Positions 27,072-36,269 are shown, numbered from the stretch's first letter. The stretch: DNA of 64,000 nucleotides from Thermostichus sp047461615 (GCF_047461615.1 NZ_JANSHI010000009.1:1-64000), one strand, 5' to 3'. Program-made: numbers and translations. The notes: generated from the sequence alone by a model not told the origin.

Positions 27072-27938
27072 TTACTGGCTTTGAGCTGGTAGGTGCAACT
27101 TACGGGCCAAGCCTAGCTGCGCCAGCACCCAAATGACCCAGTAGGTCATGTCAATTTCCCACCAACGCAAGCCTGCTTTTACACACTTTGGATCAGCGTG
27201 GTGGTTATTATGCCAGCCTTCGCCGTAGGTCAAAAGGGCAGCCCACCAAAGGTTGCGGGCATTGTCATTGCTCTCGAAAGTTCGATAGCCCCAAAAGTGA
27301 CTGGCCGAATTGATCAGCCAGGTGCAGTGCAGCAGCAGCACCGTCCGTACAAAAATGCCGTAGATAACGAACGACCAACCTCCCCACAGATAGAGCACGG
27401 CAGCTAGCGGCAGTTGCAGCAGCAACCCATATTTGTCCAGCCAGCGGTAAAAGGGATCCCGAGCCAAGTCGGGCGCAAAGGCAAAATACTTCTCAGGGTT
27501 GAAAAATTCTTCTCGCTGGTAGATTAGCCAAAGCATGTGGCTCCACCAAAAGCCTTTGCGGGCCGAGTAGGGATCCTTTTCCTCATCCTCAGTAAATGCG
27601 TGATGCTGGCGATGGCCACCTACCCAAAAGATTGGCCCTCCTTGAAGAGCCAGAGTACCGAGCGTAGCAAAGACGTATTCCAGCCACTTAGGCACTTGAA
27701 AGCTGCGATGGCTGAGAAGGCGGTGATACCCTAGGCAAATCCCCAAGCTGCCAAAACACCAGTGGAAAAATAGGGCCACTCCCAAAGCAGGCCAAGAGAA
27801 GAAAAGAATGCCGCCCACCAAAGCAATGGCGTGGAGAACTAGGAAAAAAAGAGCGAATTCCCAAGCAAAGCGGAAAGACTTTTGGGATGCGGAGCCGTCG
27901 GAGTTGCCCAAGGACTTGGGGGAAAGAGAGATTGCCAT
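27072..27938 (-). CDS. desC: Acyl-lipid delta-9 (DesC-type) fatty acid desaturase
   Basis: Membrane di-iron desaturase introducing the first double bond into lipid-bound acyl chains, using ferredoxin. The three histidine boxes are present: HRLLSH in GICLGYHRLLSHRSFQ, HRQHH in VGGHRQHHAF, and HNNHH in EGWHNNHHADPK. Four hydrophobic segments flank them (FALFFLVLHAIALVGGILFF and others). Length of 288 residues is usual. It is divergent from a TetR-type regulator gene across a 283-bp spacer with several inverted repeats, so that regulator is a candidate controller. That is inference. Confidence 0.93.
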   Translation of the reverse strand: MAISLSPKSLGNSDGSASQKSFRFAWEFALFFLVLHAIALVGGILFFSWPALGVALFFHWCFGSLGICLGYHRLLSHRSFQVPKWLEYVFATLGTLALQGGPIFWVGGHRQHHAFTEDEEKDPYSARKGFWWSHMLWLIYQREEFFNPEKYFAFAPDLARDPFYRWLDKYGLLLQLPLAAVLYLWGGWSFVIYGIFVRTVLLLHCTWLINSASHFWGYRTFESNDNARNLWWAALLTYGEGWHNNHHADPKCVKAGLRWWEIDMTYWVIWVLAQLGLARKLHLPAQSQ

Positions 27939-28221
27939 GAACTAGCTAAACCTCAAGGTAGATGAAGTAAAGTGGCGCAGAGTCCAATCGCTCCCTGCAC
28001 GGTTGCCGCCCCCAGCACTAGGAAACGCAGTGTGCCTTCCCCACCCTTGCCAGGGCAAGTTTTAGCAAGGCAAGCGGACAGCAGCAAGAGGGCAACAGAG
28101 CAGACGATGTCATCTGGCCTGAGGTTAAGCTTAACGATATTTCACCCCAAGTGCAAGCGATACTTGCAGATTGCTTCTCGTCTTCAGGATCTTCTCTTGG
28201 CTCCTTACCCCATCCCCTACC
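27939..28221. promoter_or_regulatory. Divergent desC/tetR control region with inverted repeats
   Basis: Three symmetrical elements stand out: CTTGCC-AG-GGCAAG at 28046-28059, the perfect palindrome GTTAAGCTTAAC at 28124-28135, and GCAAG-n5-CTTGC at 28153-28167. The pentamer GCAAG also appears at 28065, 28070 and 28084. Such symmetry suits a dimeric TetR-type repressor encoded next door, but no binding site is proven. No coding gene is seen. Confidence 0.45.
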
Positions 28222-28890
28222 ATGGCACGTCCTTCTTCCCGGCAAAGGCTGCTAAAGGCAGCTCGAGAGCTATTCGTCCGACAGGGCATTGCCCAGACTA
28301 CCACCCGCCAAATTGCAGACTTGGCGGGGGTTCACGAAGTAACCCTGTTTCGCCACTTTGGCAGCAAGCAGGGACTCCTCCTAGCCGTATTCGGTGAGCT
28401 GGGAGTTTTCTCCGGCATTGCCGACTTACCCCTGCCGGCGGCTCCTGCCACCTTCCAGAGCTCTGAGCTGCAAGCCATTCTCCTGCGCTATGTCCAAACC
28501 TGCTTCCAGGCTCTAGCCAATAACCCTGAGCTGGTGCGCTCATTGGTGGGAGAAGCAGGCTTCTACTCCGAGGAGCATCGCCGCGCCTTGAGAGCAGGCT
28601 TCCTGCAGGCCCAAGAGCAGCTAGCCGGCTACCTGCAGCAGATCCCCAGCCCCGAACTCCAGGCAATTGACCCGGAGCGCCTTCACGCAGCTGCTGGGGT
28701 TCTCCACCTGATGATTCTGGGGACAGCTGTGTTGGCCGTTACCGCTGGCTTGCCTGCCGACGACGGTAACCAGCCCTCCTCTAATCCAGGGGACAAAGGC
28801 ACTTCTGAAAATGACATCAGCGCCGCCTCTCTTCTCGATATCTGTGTAAAGCTGTGGATGGCGGCCTTGAGGGGGATGAAGGAAACCTAA
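28222..28890 (+). CDS. TetR-family transcriptional regulator
   Basis: 222 residues. The N-terminal helix-turn-helix is clear: RQRLLKAARELFVRQGIAQT, TTRQIADLAGVHEVTLFRHF, GSKQGLLLAVF. The C-terminal ligand-binding half is helical and lacks a recognisable ligand signature; it contains HAAAGVLHLMILGTAVLAVTAGL and a polar, disordered-looking stretch before the last helix. ATG 28222 begins just before the DNA-binding domain; the frame extends upstream to 28171 without family resemblance. Placed divergently from desC, it may control membrane lipid unsaturation. The inducer is unknown. Confidence 0.88.
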   Translation: MARPSSRQRLLKAARELFVRQGIAQTTTRQIADLAGVHEVTLFRHFGSKQGLLLAVFGELGVFSGIADLPLPAAPATFQSSELQAILLRYVQTCFQALANNPELVRSLVGEAGFYSEEHRRALRAGFLQAQEQLAGYLQQIPSPELQAIDPERLHAAAGVLHLMILGTAVLAVTAGLPADDGNQPSSNPGDKGTSENDISAASLLDICVKLWMAALRGMKET

Positions 28891-28900
28891 AAAAAGAGAA

Positions 28901-29353
28901 GAGATGAGGAGGTTGTAAGCCGGGTTCTGTAGTGGGGTACTCCGAAGAGCAGCCCCCACTGGCGGCCATCTCTCTGGGAGTGATGTTGCCATCACCCTCT
29001 AGCGGCTCACCACCACCGAGACCACCCTTCCCCAACCACTTGGCTGAGTACCGTGACCTCGGTGCAGCCGACAGGGGCGAAGAACAGCCATAGTCCTGCG
29101 GCTGCGGCCTTGCTTTCCACCGGGGTTTACCGAGCCAGCGCCTCACGACGCTGCTGGTGGGCTCTTACCCCACCTTTGCACCCTTACCTGTGCTGGACTC
29201 CCAGCCATCGGCGGTATGTTTCTGTGGCACTATCCTCGCGGTTTCCCGCACTGGGCTTTCCCCAGCGGTGTGTTCTTCTGAAAGCCCGGACTTTCCTCAT
29301 CCTGCTGTCTAGTGGCGACAGCGAGGACGCGGCCGCCTGCCCCTCCTATCTCT
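28901..29353 (-). ncRNA. rnpB: RNase P RNA, catalytic subunit
   Basis: The minus strand contains GAGGAAAGTCCGGGCTTTC (complement of 29281-29300), the universally conserved 5' part, and ACAGAACCCGGCTTACAACC (complement at about 28912-28932) near the 3' end. Terminal sequences AGAGATAGGAGG and CCTCCTCATCTCT pair as helix P1, defining ends near 29353 and 28901. A T run follows on this strand (28891-28896). It lies 24 bp downstream of lipA. It processes tRNA 5' ends, including the tRNA-Ser in this window. Exact ends are uncertain by a few bases. Confidence 0.93.
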
Positions 29354-29377
29354 TCATTTCAATCCTACCGCATCCCC

Positions 29378-30295
29378 CTAGCGTAGAAAATCCCTCCCTG
29401 GGCCTACAGTTCCTTGTCGGGGAAAGCGCTGCATCAGCTCTTGGACAGCCTCGGCATGGTAGGAGCTGCGGGTAAGCGGGGAGGACACCACCTGCAAAAA
29501 GCCCAGCTCTTCCCCCACCCGTCGCCAGTGGTCAAACTCCTCTGGGGGCACATAGCGCTCCACGGGCAGGTGCTTGGGGCTGGGCGCCAGGTATTGGCCA
29601 AGAGTGAGGATGTCGCAGCCTACCCGCCGTAGATCCTGCATCACTTGCAAAATCTCTGCCGCAGTTTCTCCTAGCCCCAGCATTACTCCCGACTTGGTGT
29701 AAAGGCCAGGATCCCACTGCCGCGCCAATTCTAGCAGCTTAAGGGAGCGCTCGTAGTTCCCCTGGGGGCGCACCCGCCGGTAGAGGCGGGGCACGGTTTC
29801 GGTGTTGTGGTTAAGCACCGTGGGGCGGGCAGCGAGAATCTGCTCCAAGGCCTGCCAGTTGCCGCACAAGTCCGGGATCAAGACCTCGATGGTTGTCTGG
29901 GGCATGCGGCGGCGGATTTCGGTAATGCAGGCAACAAACTGGCTGGCTCCCCCATCGGGGAGATCGTCCCGGTTGACGGAGGTAATCACGGCATGACGCA
30001 ACCCCAGCCGTTGCACAGCCTCTGCCACTCGCAGCGGCTCGGTGGGATCCAAAGGCAAAGGGCGCTTGGTGAAGTCGATATCGCAGTAGGGGCAGGCGCG
30101 GGTGCAGGCTGGGCCCATGATTAGGAAGGTGGCGGTGCCGTTGGCAAAGCACTCTCCTAGGTTGGGACAAGACGCCTCTTCGCAGACGGTGTTCAGACCT
30201 AAGTCCCGCAGCAGCTGTTTGACGGAGCCTACCCGCTGAGGTGCCTTGGCCCGCAGCCAGGCTGGTTTGCCACTAGGGGAAGCAACGGCACTCAA
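29378..30295 (-). CDS. lipA: Lipoyl synthase
   Basis: Radical-SAM enzyme inserting two sulfurs into octanoyl groups on E2 and glycine-cleavage H proteins. The auxiliary cluster cysteines are Cys38, Cys43 and Cys49 (CEEASCPNLGEC); the radical-SAM cluster is Cys64, Cys68 and Cys71 (CTRACPYC). VITSVNRDDLPDGGASQF and VMLGLGETAAEILQVMQDL are typical. The C-terminus keeps LTRSSYHAEAVQ, whose Arg-Ser-Ser-Tyr is a family hallmark. TTG 30295 is supported by GGAGGG seven bases upstream. Its substrate PdhC is encoded at 2020-3288. Confidence 0.93.
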   Translation of the reverse strand: MSAVASPSGKPAWLRAKAPQRVGSVKQLLRDLGLNTVCEEASCPNLGECFANGTATFLIMGPACTRACPYCDIDFTKRPLPLDPTEPLRVAEAVQRLGLRHAVITSVNRDDLPDGGASQFVACITEIRRRMPQTTIEVLIPDLCGNWQALEQILAARPTVLNHNTETVPRLYRRVRPQGNYERSLKLLELARQWDPGLYTKSGVMLGLGETAAEILQVMQDLRRVGCDILTLGQYLAPSPKHLPVERYVPPEEFDHWRRVGEELGFLQVVSSPLTRSSYHAEAVQELMQRFPRQGTVGPGRDFLR

Positions 30296-30594
30296 AGAAA
30301 ACCCTCCAACTAGCCACCAACGGCAACTCGTGTATCTCTTAGCTTATCCGCCTTGAGGGCAGGGCAAAAGCCCGCAAGCACTTTGATTACCAACTTGTAC
30401 TAGACTAGGGTTGGCCGATACGAAGCCAAGGGCTTCGTCCCGCTACGCGGTTGCCAAGGCGGTGCAGCTTGCTGAGGGGGCCAAAGCGGGGGCAGGTAGC
30501 GCCTTTGCAAACCTTTTCATAGGCATTCCCTGCTTTGGTTGGCGGGAGTACCAAGGCATACTGGAAAGCGAGTGTCGAGCGATAGAGATCCCAC
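30296..30594. other. Intergenic region between lipA and tkt with a hairpin
   Basis: A perfect inverted repeat, CGAAGCC (30421-30427) and GGCTTCG (30431-30437) with a 3-base loop, resembles short repeat hairpins scattered in cyanobacterial spacers. The rest must hold divergent promoters; no gene is supported here. Confidence 0.45.
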
Positions 30595-32595
30595 ATGGTT
30601 GTTGCTGCTCCTCCCTCTCTGGAACAACTTGCCATCAACACCATTCGTTTTTTGGCGGTGGATGCTGTTCAGAAGGCCAACTCCGGCCACCCTGGCCTGC
30701 CGATGGGGGCAGCACCCATGGCCTATGTGCTTTGGCAGCAGTTTCTGAAGTTCAACCCCCGCAACCCCAAGTGGGTGGATCGGGATCGCTTTGTCCTCTC
30801 GGCAGGCCACGGCTGCATGCTGCTGTATGCTCTGCTACATCTGACCGGCTTTGACGTCAGTCTTGAAGATCTCAAGCAGTTTCGCCAGTGGGGATCCAAA
30901 ACCCCCGGCCACCCGGAAAACTTTGAAACCCCCGGCGTGGAGGTGACCACGGGTCCTCTAGGGCAGGGGGTGGCCAATGCAGTAGGGCTGGCCATTGCTG
31001 AAGCTCACCTTGCGGCCCGCTTTAACAAGCCTGGCCACACGATTGTTGACCACTACACCTACGTGATCCTGGGCGACGGCTGCAACATGGAGGGGGTGGC
31101 CTCGGAAGCGGCCTCTTTAGCTGGCCACCTCAAGCTGGGCAAGCTGATCATGCTCTACGACAGCAACCACATCTCCATCGATGGCAGAACGGAAATTACC
31201 TTTACCGAAGATGTGGGCAAACGCTACGAGGCCTACGGCTGGCATGTGCAAAAAGTGGAGGACGGCAACCACGACCTGAAAGGGATCGCCGACGCTATCC
31301 AGAAAGCCAAAGAAGTTACCGACAAGCCTTCCCTGATCATTGTCGAGACCACCATTGGCTACGGCTCCCCCAACAAAGCTGGCACTGAGAGCGTCCACGG
31401 AGCACCGCTGGGGCCAGAGGAGGTGAAGCTCACCAAGCAAAACCTGGGCTGGCCGCTGGAGCCTGAGTTTTACATTCCCGACGAAGTGCTGGCTCACTTC
31501 CGCCAGGCCATTGAAAGAGGGGCCAGGGCCGAGGCCGAGTGGAACGAGCGCTTTGCCGCCTACGAGAAGGCCTACCCAGAAGAGGCTGCTGAGTTTAAAC
31601 GGATCATGGCGGGCGAGCTGCCTGTGGGCTGGAAAGAAGCCCTAGCGCCAATTGCTGAAATCGGCAGGGAGTCCACCCGCAATCTCTCAGGTCTTTGCCT
31701 TAACGCCTTGGCCAAGGCGGTACCTGAGCTGCTGGGCGGATCTGCCGATCTGGCCCACTCCAACATGACTTACCTAAAGGGGATCCCAGAATTTCAGGCC
31801 AGCTCCTACCACGGGCGCAACTTCCGCTTTGGAGTCCGGGAACACGCTATGGGAGCTATCGCCAACGGCATGGCCCTGCACGGCGGCCTTATCCCCTACG
31901 ACGCCACCTTCTTGGTTTTCAGCGACTACATGCGGCCGGCTATTCGCCTGTCAGCCCTCTCGCGGGCGCGGGTGCTCCATGTGATGACCCACGACTCCAT
32001 TGCCCTGGGAGAGGACGGCCCCACCCACCAGCCCATCGAGACGCTGGCCTCCCTGCGGGCTATCCCCAACCTCTACGTCATCCGCCCTGCTGATGCTCGC
32101 GAGACGGTAGGAGCCTACCAAGTAGCCCTCGAGTCCAAGTCCACCCCCTCGGTGCTGGTGTTTACCCGGCAGGCGGTCAATCCCGTGGAAGGTACCTCCG
32201 TGGAGGGAGTGGCCAAGGGAGCCTACGTGGTGGTGGATGCCCCCAACCCGGAGCTAATCTTGATTGCCACCGGCTCAGAGCTGGAGCTGGCGGTGAAGGC
32301 TGCTGCCCAACTGAAGCAGGAAGGCCGGGCGGTGCGCGTGGTCTCCATGCCCTGCATGGAGCTATTTGAGGCCCAGCCTCAGAGTTACCGGGATTCTGTC
32401 TTACCTCCCAGCGTTACTAAGCGCATCTCCATCGAGGCGGGCTCCACCTTTGGCTGGCACAAGTACCTGGGTTTTGAGGGGGTAGCCATTGGCATTGACC
32501 GCTTCGGCGCTTCTGCCCCTGGCCCCGTGTGTATGGAGAAGTTTGGCTTCACGGTGGAGAATGTGCTCAATACTGCCCGTCGTCTCCTAGGCTAA
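30595..32595 (+). CDS. tkt: Transketolase
   Basis: TPP-dependent transfer of two-carbon units in the Calvin cycle and pentose phosphate pathway. At 666 residues it is of normal length. Landmarks are FLAVDAVQKANSGHPGLPMG at the N-terminus, the TPP/metal site YVILGDGCNMEGVASEAASL, HISIDGRTEITFTEDV, FRFGVREHAMGAIANGMALH (cofactor-activating Glu), MTHDSIALGEDGPTHQPIET and the C-terminal swivel domain (LILIATGSELELAVKAA). ATG 30595 matches the family start. The sequence is intact. Confidence 0.96.
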   Translation: MVVAAPPSLEQLAINTIRFLAVDAVQKANSGHPGLPMGAAPMAYVLWQQFLKFNPRNPKWVDRDRFVLSAGHGCMLLYALLHLTGFDVSLEDLKQFRQWGSKTPGHPENFETPGVEVTTGPLGQGVANAVGLAIAEAHLAARFNKPGHTIVDHYTYVILGDGCNMEGVASEAASLAGHLKLGKLIMLYDSNHISIDGRTEITFTEDVGKRYEAYGWHVQKVEDGNHDLKGIADAIQKAKEVTDKPSLIIVETTIGYGSPNKAGTESVHGAPLGPEEVKLTKQNLGWPLEPEFYIPDEVLAHFRQAIERGARAEAEWNERFAAYEKAYPEEAAEFKRIMAGELPVGWKEALAPIAEIGRESTRNLSGLCLNALAKAVPELLGGSADLAHSNMTYLKGIPEFQASSYHGRNFRFGVREHAMGAIANGMALHGGLIPYDATFLVFSDYMRPAIRLSALSRARVLHVMTHDSIALGEDGPTHQPIETLASLRAIPNLYVIRPADARETVGAYQVALESKSTPSVLVFTRQAVNPVEGTSVEGVAKGAYVVVDAPNPELILIATGSELELAVKAAAQLKQEGRAVRVVSMPCMELFEAQPQSYRDSVLPPSVTKRISIEAGSTFGWHKYLGFEGVAIGIDRFGASAPGPVCMEKFGFTVENVLNTARRLLG

Positions 32596-32634
32596 CCCTT
32601 GATACGCCCAGCAGGGATCCCTAGCCTGTAGAGT

Positions 32635-33120
32635 ATGAGCGCCTCAAAGCTAGGCAAAAGCAAGGGTGGGAGGGTAGCAGCTCTACTGGCTGGCGGGATC
32701 AGTGGAATGCTGCTCCAGGGATCCCCCTGGGTTGCCGCTCAGCCTGCCTTCCAAACAGTGCCGCTGCCGCGCCTGCCAGTGGGTGTGGATCAAGCGGTCT
32801 TTGACCAGCCAGTGGCTCGCTTCAACCCCACCCCACCTGTTGAGGTGGTAGTCCGCAACCGCACTGGCCTGCCTTTGGAGTACGGCTTTACCGATCCGCG
32901 CCAGGGCATCTCGGAACTGCAGCCGGGCGAAACGCTGCGCTTGAGCAGCCCGACCCTCCCCAACTGCCTGGCCATCAACACACCCATGTTGGGCCCGGTG
33001 GGCTACCAGGTGAGTGTGGATCCCGCGAATGTAATCACCGTGGAGGTGCGCCTAGTCAACGACGTTTCGGGCGATCACTGCCTAGACCTGAAAGAGACAG
33101 GTGCCATCTTTGTCAATTGA
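32635..33120 (+). CDS. Secreted hypothetical protein, 161 residues
   Basis: Not recognised. The N-terminus has basic residues, a hydrophobic core (VAALLAGGISGMLLQGSPW) and a likely signal cleavage near VAAQP, so export is probable. The mature part is beta-rich (PVEVVVRNRTGLPLEYGFTD, ELQPGETLRLSSP, VITVEVRLVNDVSG) with two cysteines (NCLAIN and DHCLDL). The composition suggests a small beta-sandwich periplasmic protein. It begins 39 bp after tkt on the same strand and precedes the broken gene at 33287. Both neighbours encode exported beta-rich proteins, which may be chance. Confidence 0.75.
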   Translation: MSASKLGKSKGGRVAALLAGGISGMLLQGSPWVAAQPAFQTVPLPRLPVGVDQAVFDQPVARFNPTPPVEVVVRNRTGLPLEYGFTDPRQGISELQPGETLRLSSPTLPNCLAINTPMLGPVGYQVSVDPANVITVEVRLVNDVSGDHCLDLKETGAIFVN

Positions 33121-33286
33121 TGTCAGTGCGAATCCCTTCACCTCCTCTCCGCAACTGGGTTGCAAAGACACCGCATCTTGACAGAGGTTGCCAGCTGGAA
33201 CAGGATGCAGAGAGGAGGCTGGGATCCAGCTTCTGGCTAGGCAGGGGTAAAGCTGCCCCAACTCAACTTTTCCTTTGGACGGTCTC

Positions 33287-34329
33287 ATGAGCAATCAGTG
33301 GTGTCCCCGGTTTCGCAGGGTTCTGGTGGCTGGCGCGGCAATTGTGGGGTTGGCAAGCTTGCCAGCCAAGGCCCAGCAAGTTACGGATCCCAGCCCAGCT
33401 CAGGCGGCCACCGATGTTGAGCCTACCTCTCCAATCTCGGCTTCTTTTCGCAGCTAAAATGGGGTCAGCGTACGCCCGGAAACGGTGAGGGTTTTCCTGA
33501 ATGGCAGAGAGGTTACCTCGGAAGCAGTGATCACGCGCGATTTCTTTACCTACCGTCCCCCTCAGCCCCTGCCGTCAGGGCGTCACGAAGCCTTGCTGGA
33601 GTTCACCAACACCCAGGGAGTGACCCGCCGCGTCAGTTGGAGCTTCACGGTGGGCAGCCCTGTCCGTGCCTCCATTGATCTAGTCACAACGCCGGCCATC
33701 GCCCCCTGTCAGCAGGCGAGATCTTGCTGGTAACCGTTAAAGGCACTCCCTCTAGCCGAGTAACCGTTTACCTCGTTCAGGATGGACGGCAGGCGCAAAC
33801 TCTACAGGCCCGGGAAGTTTCCAGCGGCACTTACGTGGTCAACGTCCTCGTCGAACCGAAAGATGCTACTCGCGAAGGGATCGTCATTGCGCGTTTGGAA
33901 AACAACGGCCAGGTGCGCTTTATGACTGCAGAACAGCCAGCTCGCTGGATCGAGGGGGCTGGCGGCGGTATCCAGCGTCTTGCCGCCCAAGAAGTTTCCG
34001 CAACTACCACTGTCCCCAGCTTAGTGCCCCAGATTACTAACTTGCGGGACGGGGATCGGGTTGCCGGCTCTTCCTTTACGCTGCAAGGCACCACGGCTCC
34101 CAATGCTTCAGTGCGGGTAACGGTAACGGCCTCAACTTCAGTGGGGGGCATTCTCAGCGCTCAGCAGACGGTGATGAACCAAACTGTCCAGGCCGATGGG
34201 CAGGGCCGTTTTACCATCACCGTCCGACCCCCCATTCCGGCCGCCGGCACGGTGTATCCGGTCAACCTCACGGCTACTTCTGGTAGCCAAACTAGCCCGA
34301 CAGTAACCCTGCGCCTTACCCAGCAGTAG
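33287..34329 (+). pseudogene. Broken gene for an exported Ig-like/beta-sandwich protein
   Basis: One ancestral frame is split by two lesions. From ATG 33287 a signal peptide (VLVAGAAIVGLASLPAKAQQ) leads to SPISASFRS, then an in-frame TAA at 33455-33457. The same frame continues NGVSVRPETVRVFLNGREVT. Near 33684 the frame shifts by one: codons from 33685 read HNAGHRPLSAGEILLVTV and join the long frame ending at 34329. The restored protein would be about 345 residues with beta-sandwich modules (SSRVTVYLVQDGRQAQTLQA, ITNLRDGDRVAGSSFTLQGT). Continuous homology across both lesions supports recent inactivation or sequence error rather than separate genes. Confidence 0.72.
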
Positions 34330-34366
34330 CGATCCGGCCTATCGTTTGTCTCCGCTAGGGGGAAGG

Positions 34367-34621
34367 TCAGTCCAGGTCTTCAAACCCTGCCGTTGGTGGC
34401 GAGCCCTGAAGGTCTTGGGTAAGGGTTGGGGAGAGGGAAGAGCGCTGTTGCCAGCGCCACAGAAGGGCGGCCATAACCACAGCAGGGGAAGCAATCATGG
34501 TGACCATTACCGGCAGAGTCTTCGGCAAGGCCAGGTAGGGGCCACCGTATTTGATGGCGGCGCTAATAGCAGCAGCAGCTACCATCAATTTTAGGGCCGA
34601 CCCAAGGGTCTTGGGCTGCAT
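34367..34621 (-). CDS. Small membrane protein, 84 residues, unknown
   Basis: Two hydrophobic segments, LKLMVAAAAISAAIKYGG and LPVMVTMIASPAVVMAALLW, are joined by a short loop (PYLALPKT) and followed by a polar C-terminal tail (SLSPTLTQDLQGSPP). This predicts a two-helix inner or thylakoid membrane protein. No family motif was recognised. ATG 34621 begins directly before the first helix. It is divergent from the GyrA-like gene and convergent with the broken gene. Hydrophobic periodicity supports it being real; function unknown. Confidence 0.65.
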   Translation of the reverse strand: MQPKTLGSALKLMVAAAAISAAIKYGGPYLALPKTLPVMVTMIASPAVVMAALLWRWQQRSSLSPTLTQDLQGSPPTAGFEDLD

Positions 34622-34729
34622 AGCTCTGCCACTCCCTTGCCCTCTGGACGCCAGCTCTCACAGCCTAGGCTAGCATTCCCTGCAGGGCACTTTCTGGAGA
34701 CGAAACAGCGCTAGAGGCTCCGCTGGGTC

Positions 34730-36226
34730 ATGACTCGGCAACTACCGGGATCCCGTCCAGGGCGGGTGATTGCAACCGATTTGCGGGAGGAGATGCAGCG
34801 CTCCTACCTGGAATACGCCATGAGCGTGATCGTGGGGCGGGCCTTGCCAGATGTGCGGGATGGCCTCAAGCCAGTCCATCGCCGCATCCTCTACGCCATG
34901 CACGAGCTGGGCCTGACGCCGGATCGCCCCTACCGCAAATGCGCTCGGGTGGTGGGGGAGGTGCTGGGGAAATACCACCCGCACGGGGATCAGGCAGTTT
35001 ATGACGCGCTGGTGCGCATGGCCCAAGACTTTTCCAGCCGCTATCCCCTGGTGGCGGGACACGGCAACTTCGGTTCGGTGGACAACGACCCGCCGGCAGC
35101 CATGCGCTACACAGAGTGCCGACTGTCGACCCTGAGCCACAGAGTGCTTCTGGAGCAGCTCTCGGAAGAGGTCGTCGATTTTGCCCCCAATTTCGACGGA
35201 TCCCACATCGAGCCGACTGTTTTGCCAGCCCGCCTGCCCATCTTGCTCCTCAACGGCGCTTCCGGGATTGCCGTGGGCATGGCCACCAGTATTCCGCCCC
35301 ACAACTTGGGAGAAGTGGTGGACGGCCTGCTGGCTCTGATTGACCGTCCCAACCTCAGCGCCGAGGAGCTGTTGCGCTGGATCCCGGGGCCGGACTTTCC
35401 CACCGGCGGCCAGATTGTCGACAGCCAAGGGATCCGCGAAGCCTATCTCAGCGGGCGTGGCTCCATCACCCTGCGGGGAGTGGCCCACTTTGAGGAGGCT
35501 CAGCCGGGCAAAGGACGCCACCGGCGGCCCGCCCTAGTCATCACCGAGTTTCCCTACCAGGTGAACAAAGCCGCCTGGATTGAGAAAGTGGCAGAGCTGG
35601 TTGCCCAGGGTCGTCTCAGCGGCATTGCCGACTTGCGGGATGAGTCGGATCGCAAGGGCATTCGCGTGGTGGTGGAGCTTAAGCGAGAGGCCAATCCCCA
35701 GGAGGTTTTGCAGCAGCTCTATGAGCTGACCCCTTTGCAGAGCAACTTCGGGGTAATCCTGCTGGCCTTGGTGGATGGCAAGCCGCAGCAGCTTAACCTG
35801 AAGCAAATCTTGCAGCATTTTTTACAGTTTCGCGAAGCCACCCTCAACCGCCTGTTCCGCGCCGAACTGCAGCAGCTACAGCGCAAGGTAGAAGAAGTGG
35901 CGGGGATGGTGCTGGCCCTGGCCAATCTGCAGGGGGTGATCGACCTGCTGCAGCAAGCATCCGATGGCGCCACCGCCAAAGCCCAACTGCAGGCCCGCTT
36001 GGGTTGTACCCCTCAGCAGGCGGAGACCATCTTAGCCATGCCTCTGCGCCGCCTGACGGCCTTGGAACGGGAACGGTTGCAGCAAGAGCAGTCCCAGTTA
36101 CAGGCCCGCATTGAAGAATTGCAGGGGCTACTCAGCGACCGCCGCAAGCTCTTGAACTACTTAAAGAAAGAGCTGCGCCACCTGAAGAAAACCTTCGGCG
36201 ATCCCCGGCGAACCCAGATTCTCTAG
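34730..36226 (+). CDS. gyrA: Type IIA topoisomerase A subunit lacking the C-terminal domain
   Basis: Breaks and rejoins both DNA strands as the A subunit of gyrase or topoisomerase IV. The N-terminal breakage-reunion domain is complete: SYLEYAMSVIVGRALPDVRD, GLKPVHRRILYAMHELG, YHPHGDQAVYDALVRMAQ, and catalytic Tyr127 in AAMRYTECRLS with the preceding Arg. The tower and coiled coil follow, ending LLNYLKKELRHLKKTFGDPR. The protein stops at 498 residues, where GyrA and ParC normally continue with a DNA-wrapping beta-propeller of about 300 residues. Downstream DNA encodes a different gene on the other strand, so it is not a simple nearby frameshift. It could be a second, propeller-less paralogue. 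Confidence 0.9.
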   Translation: MTRQLPGSRPGRVIATDLREEMQRSYLEYAMSVIVGRALPDVRDGLKPVHRRILYAMHELGLTPDRPYRKCARVVGEVLGKYHPHGDQAVYDALVRMAQDFSSRYPLVAGHGNFGSVDNDPPAAMRYTECRLSTLSHRVLLEQLSEEVVDFAPNFDGSHIEPTVLPARLPILLLNGASGIAVGMATSIPPHNLGEVVDGLLALIDRPNLSAEELLRWIPGPDFPTGGQIVDSQGIREAYLSGRGSITLRGVAHFEEAQPGKGRHRRPALVITEFPYQVNKAAWIEKVAELVAQGRLSGIADLRDESDRKGIRVVVELKREANPQEVLQQLYELTPLQSNFGVILLALVDGKPQQLNLKQILQHFLQFREATLNRLFRAELQQLQRKVEEVAGMVLALANLQGVIDLLQQASDGATAKAQLQARLGCTPQQAETILAMPLRRLTALERERLQQEQSQLQARIEELQGLLSDRRKLLNYLKKELRHLKKTFGDPRRTQIL

Positions 36227-36269
36227 TGGTTGCCAGAGGAAAGGGTGATCTAGCCAGTGCAGAAGGGCG

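Noticed and set aside
30411..30854. Frame overlapping the tkt start
   Set aside because: Mostly inside tkt in another frame and without protein-like features.
33485..33733. Separate small gene between the two lesions
   Set aside because: Same frame and continuous with the upstream signal-peptide part; better explained as part of one broken gene.
34742..35521. 259-codon minus-strand frame opposite the topoisomerase gene
   Set aside because: Antisense shadow of a well-conserved GyrA domain.
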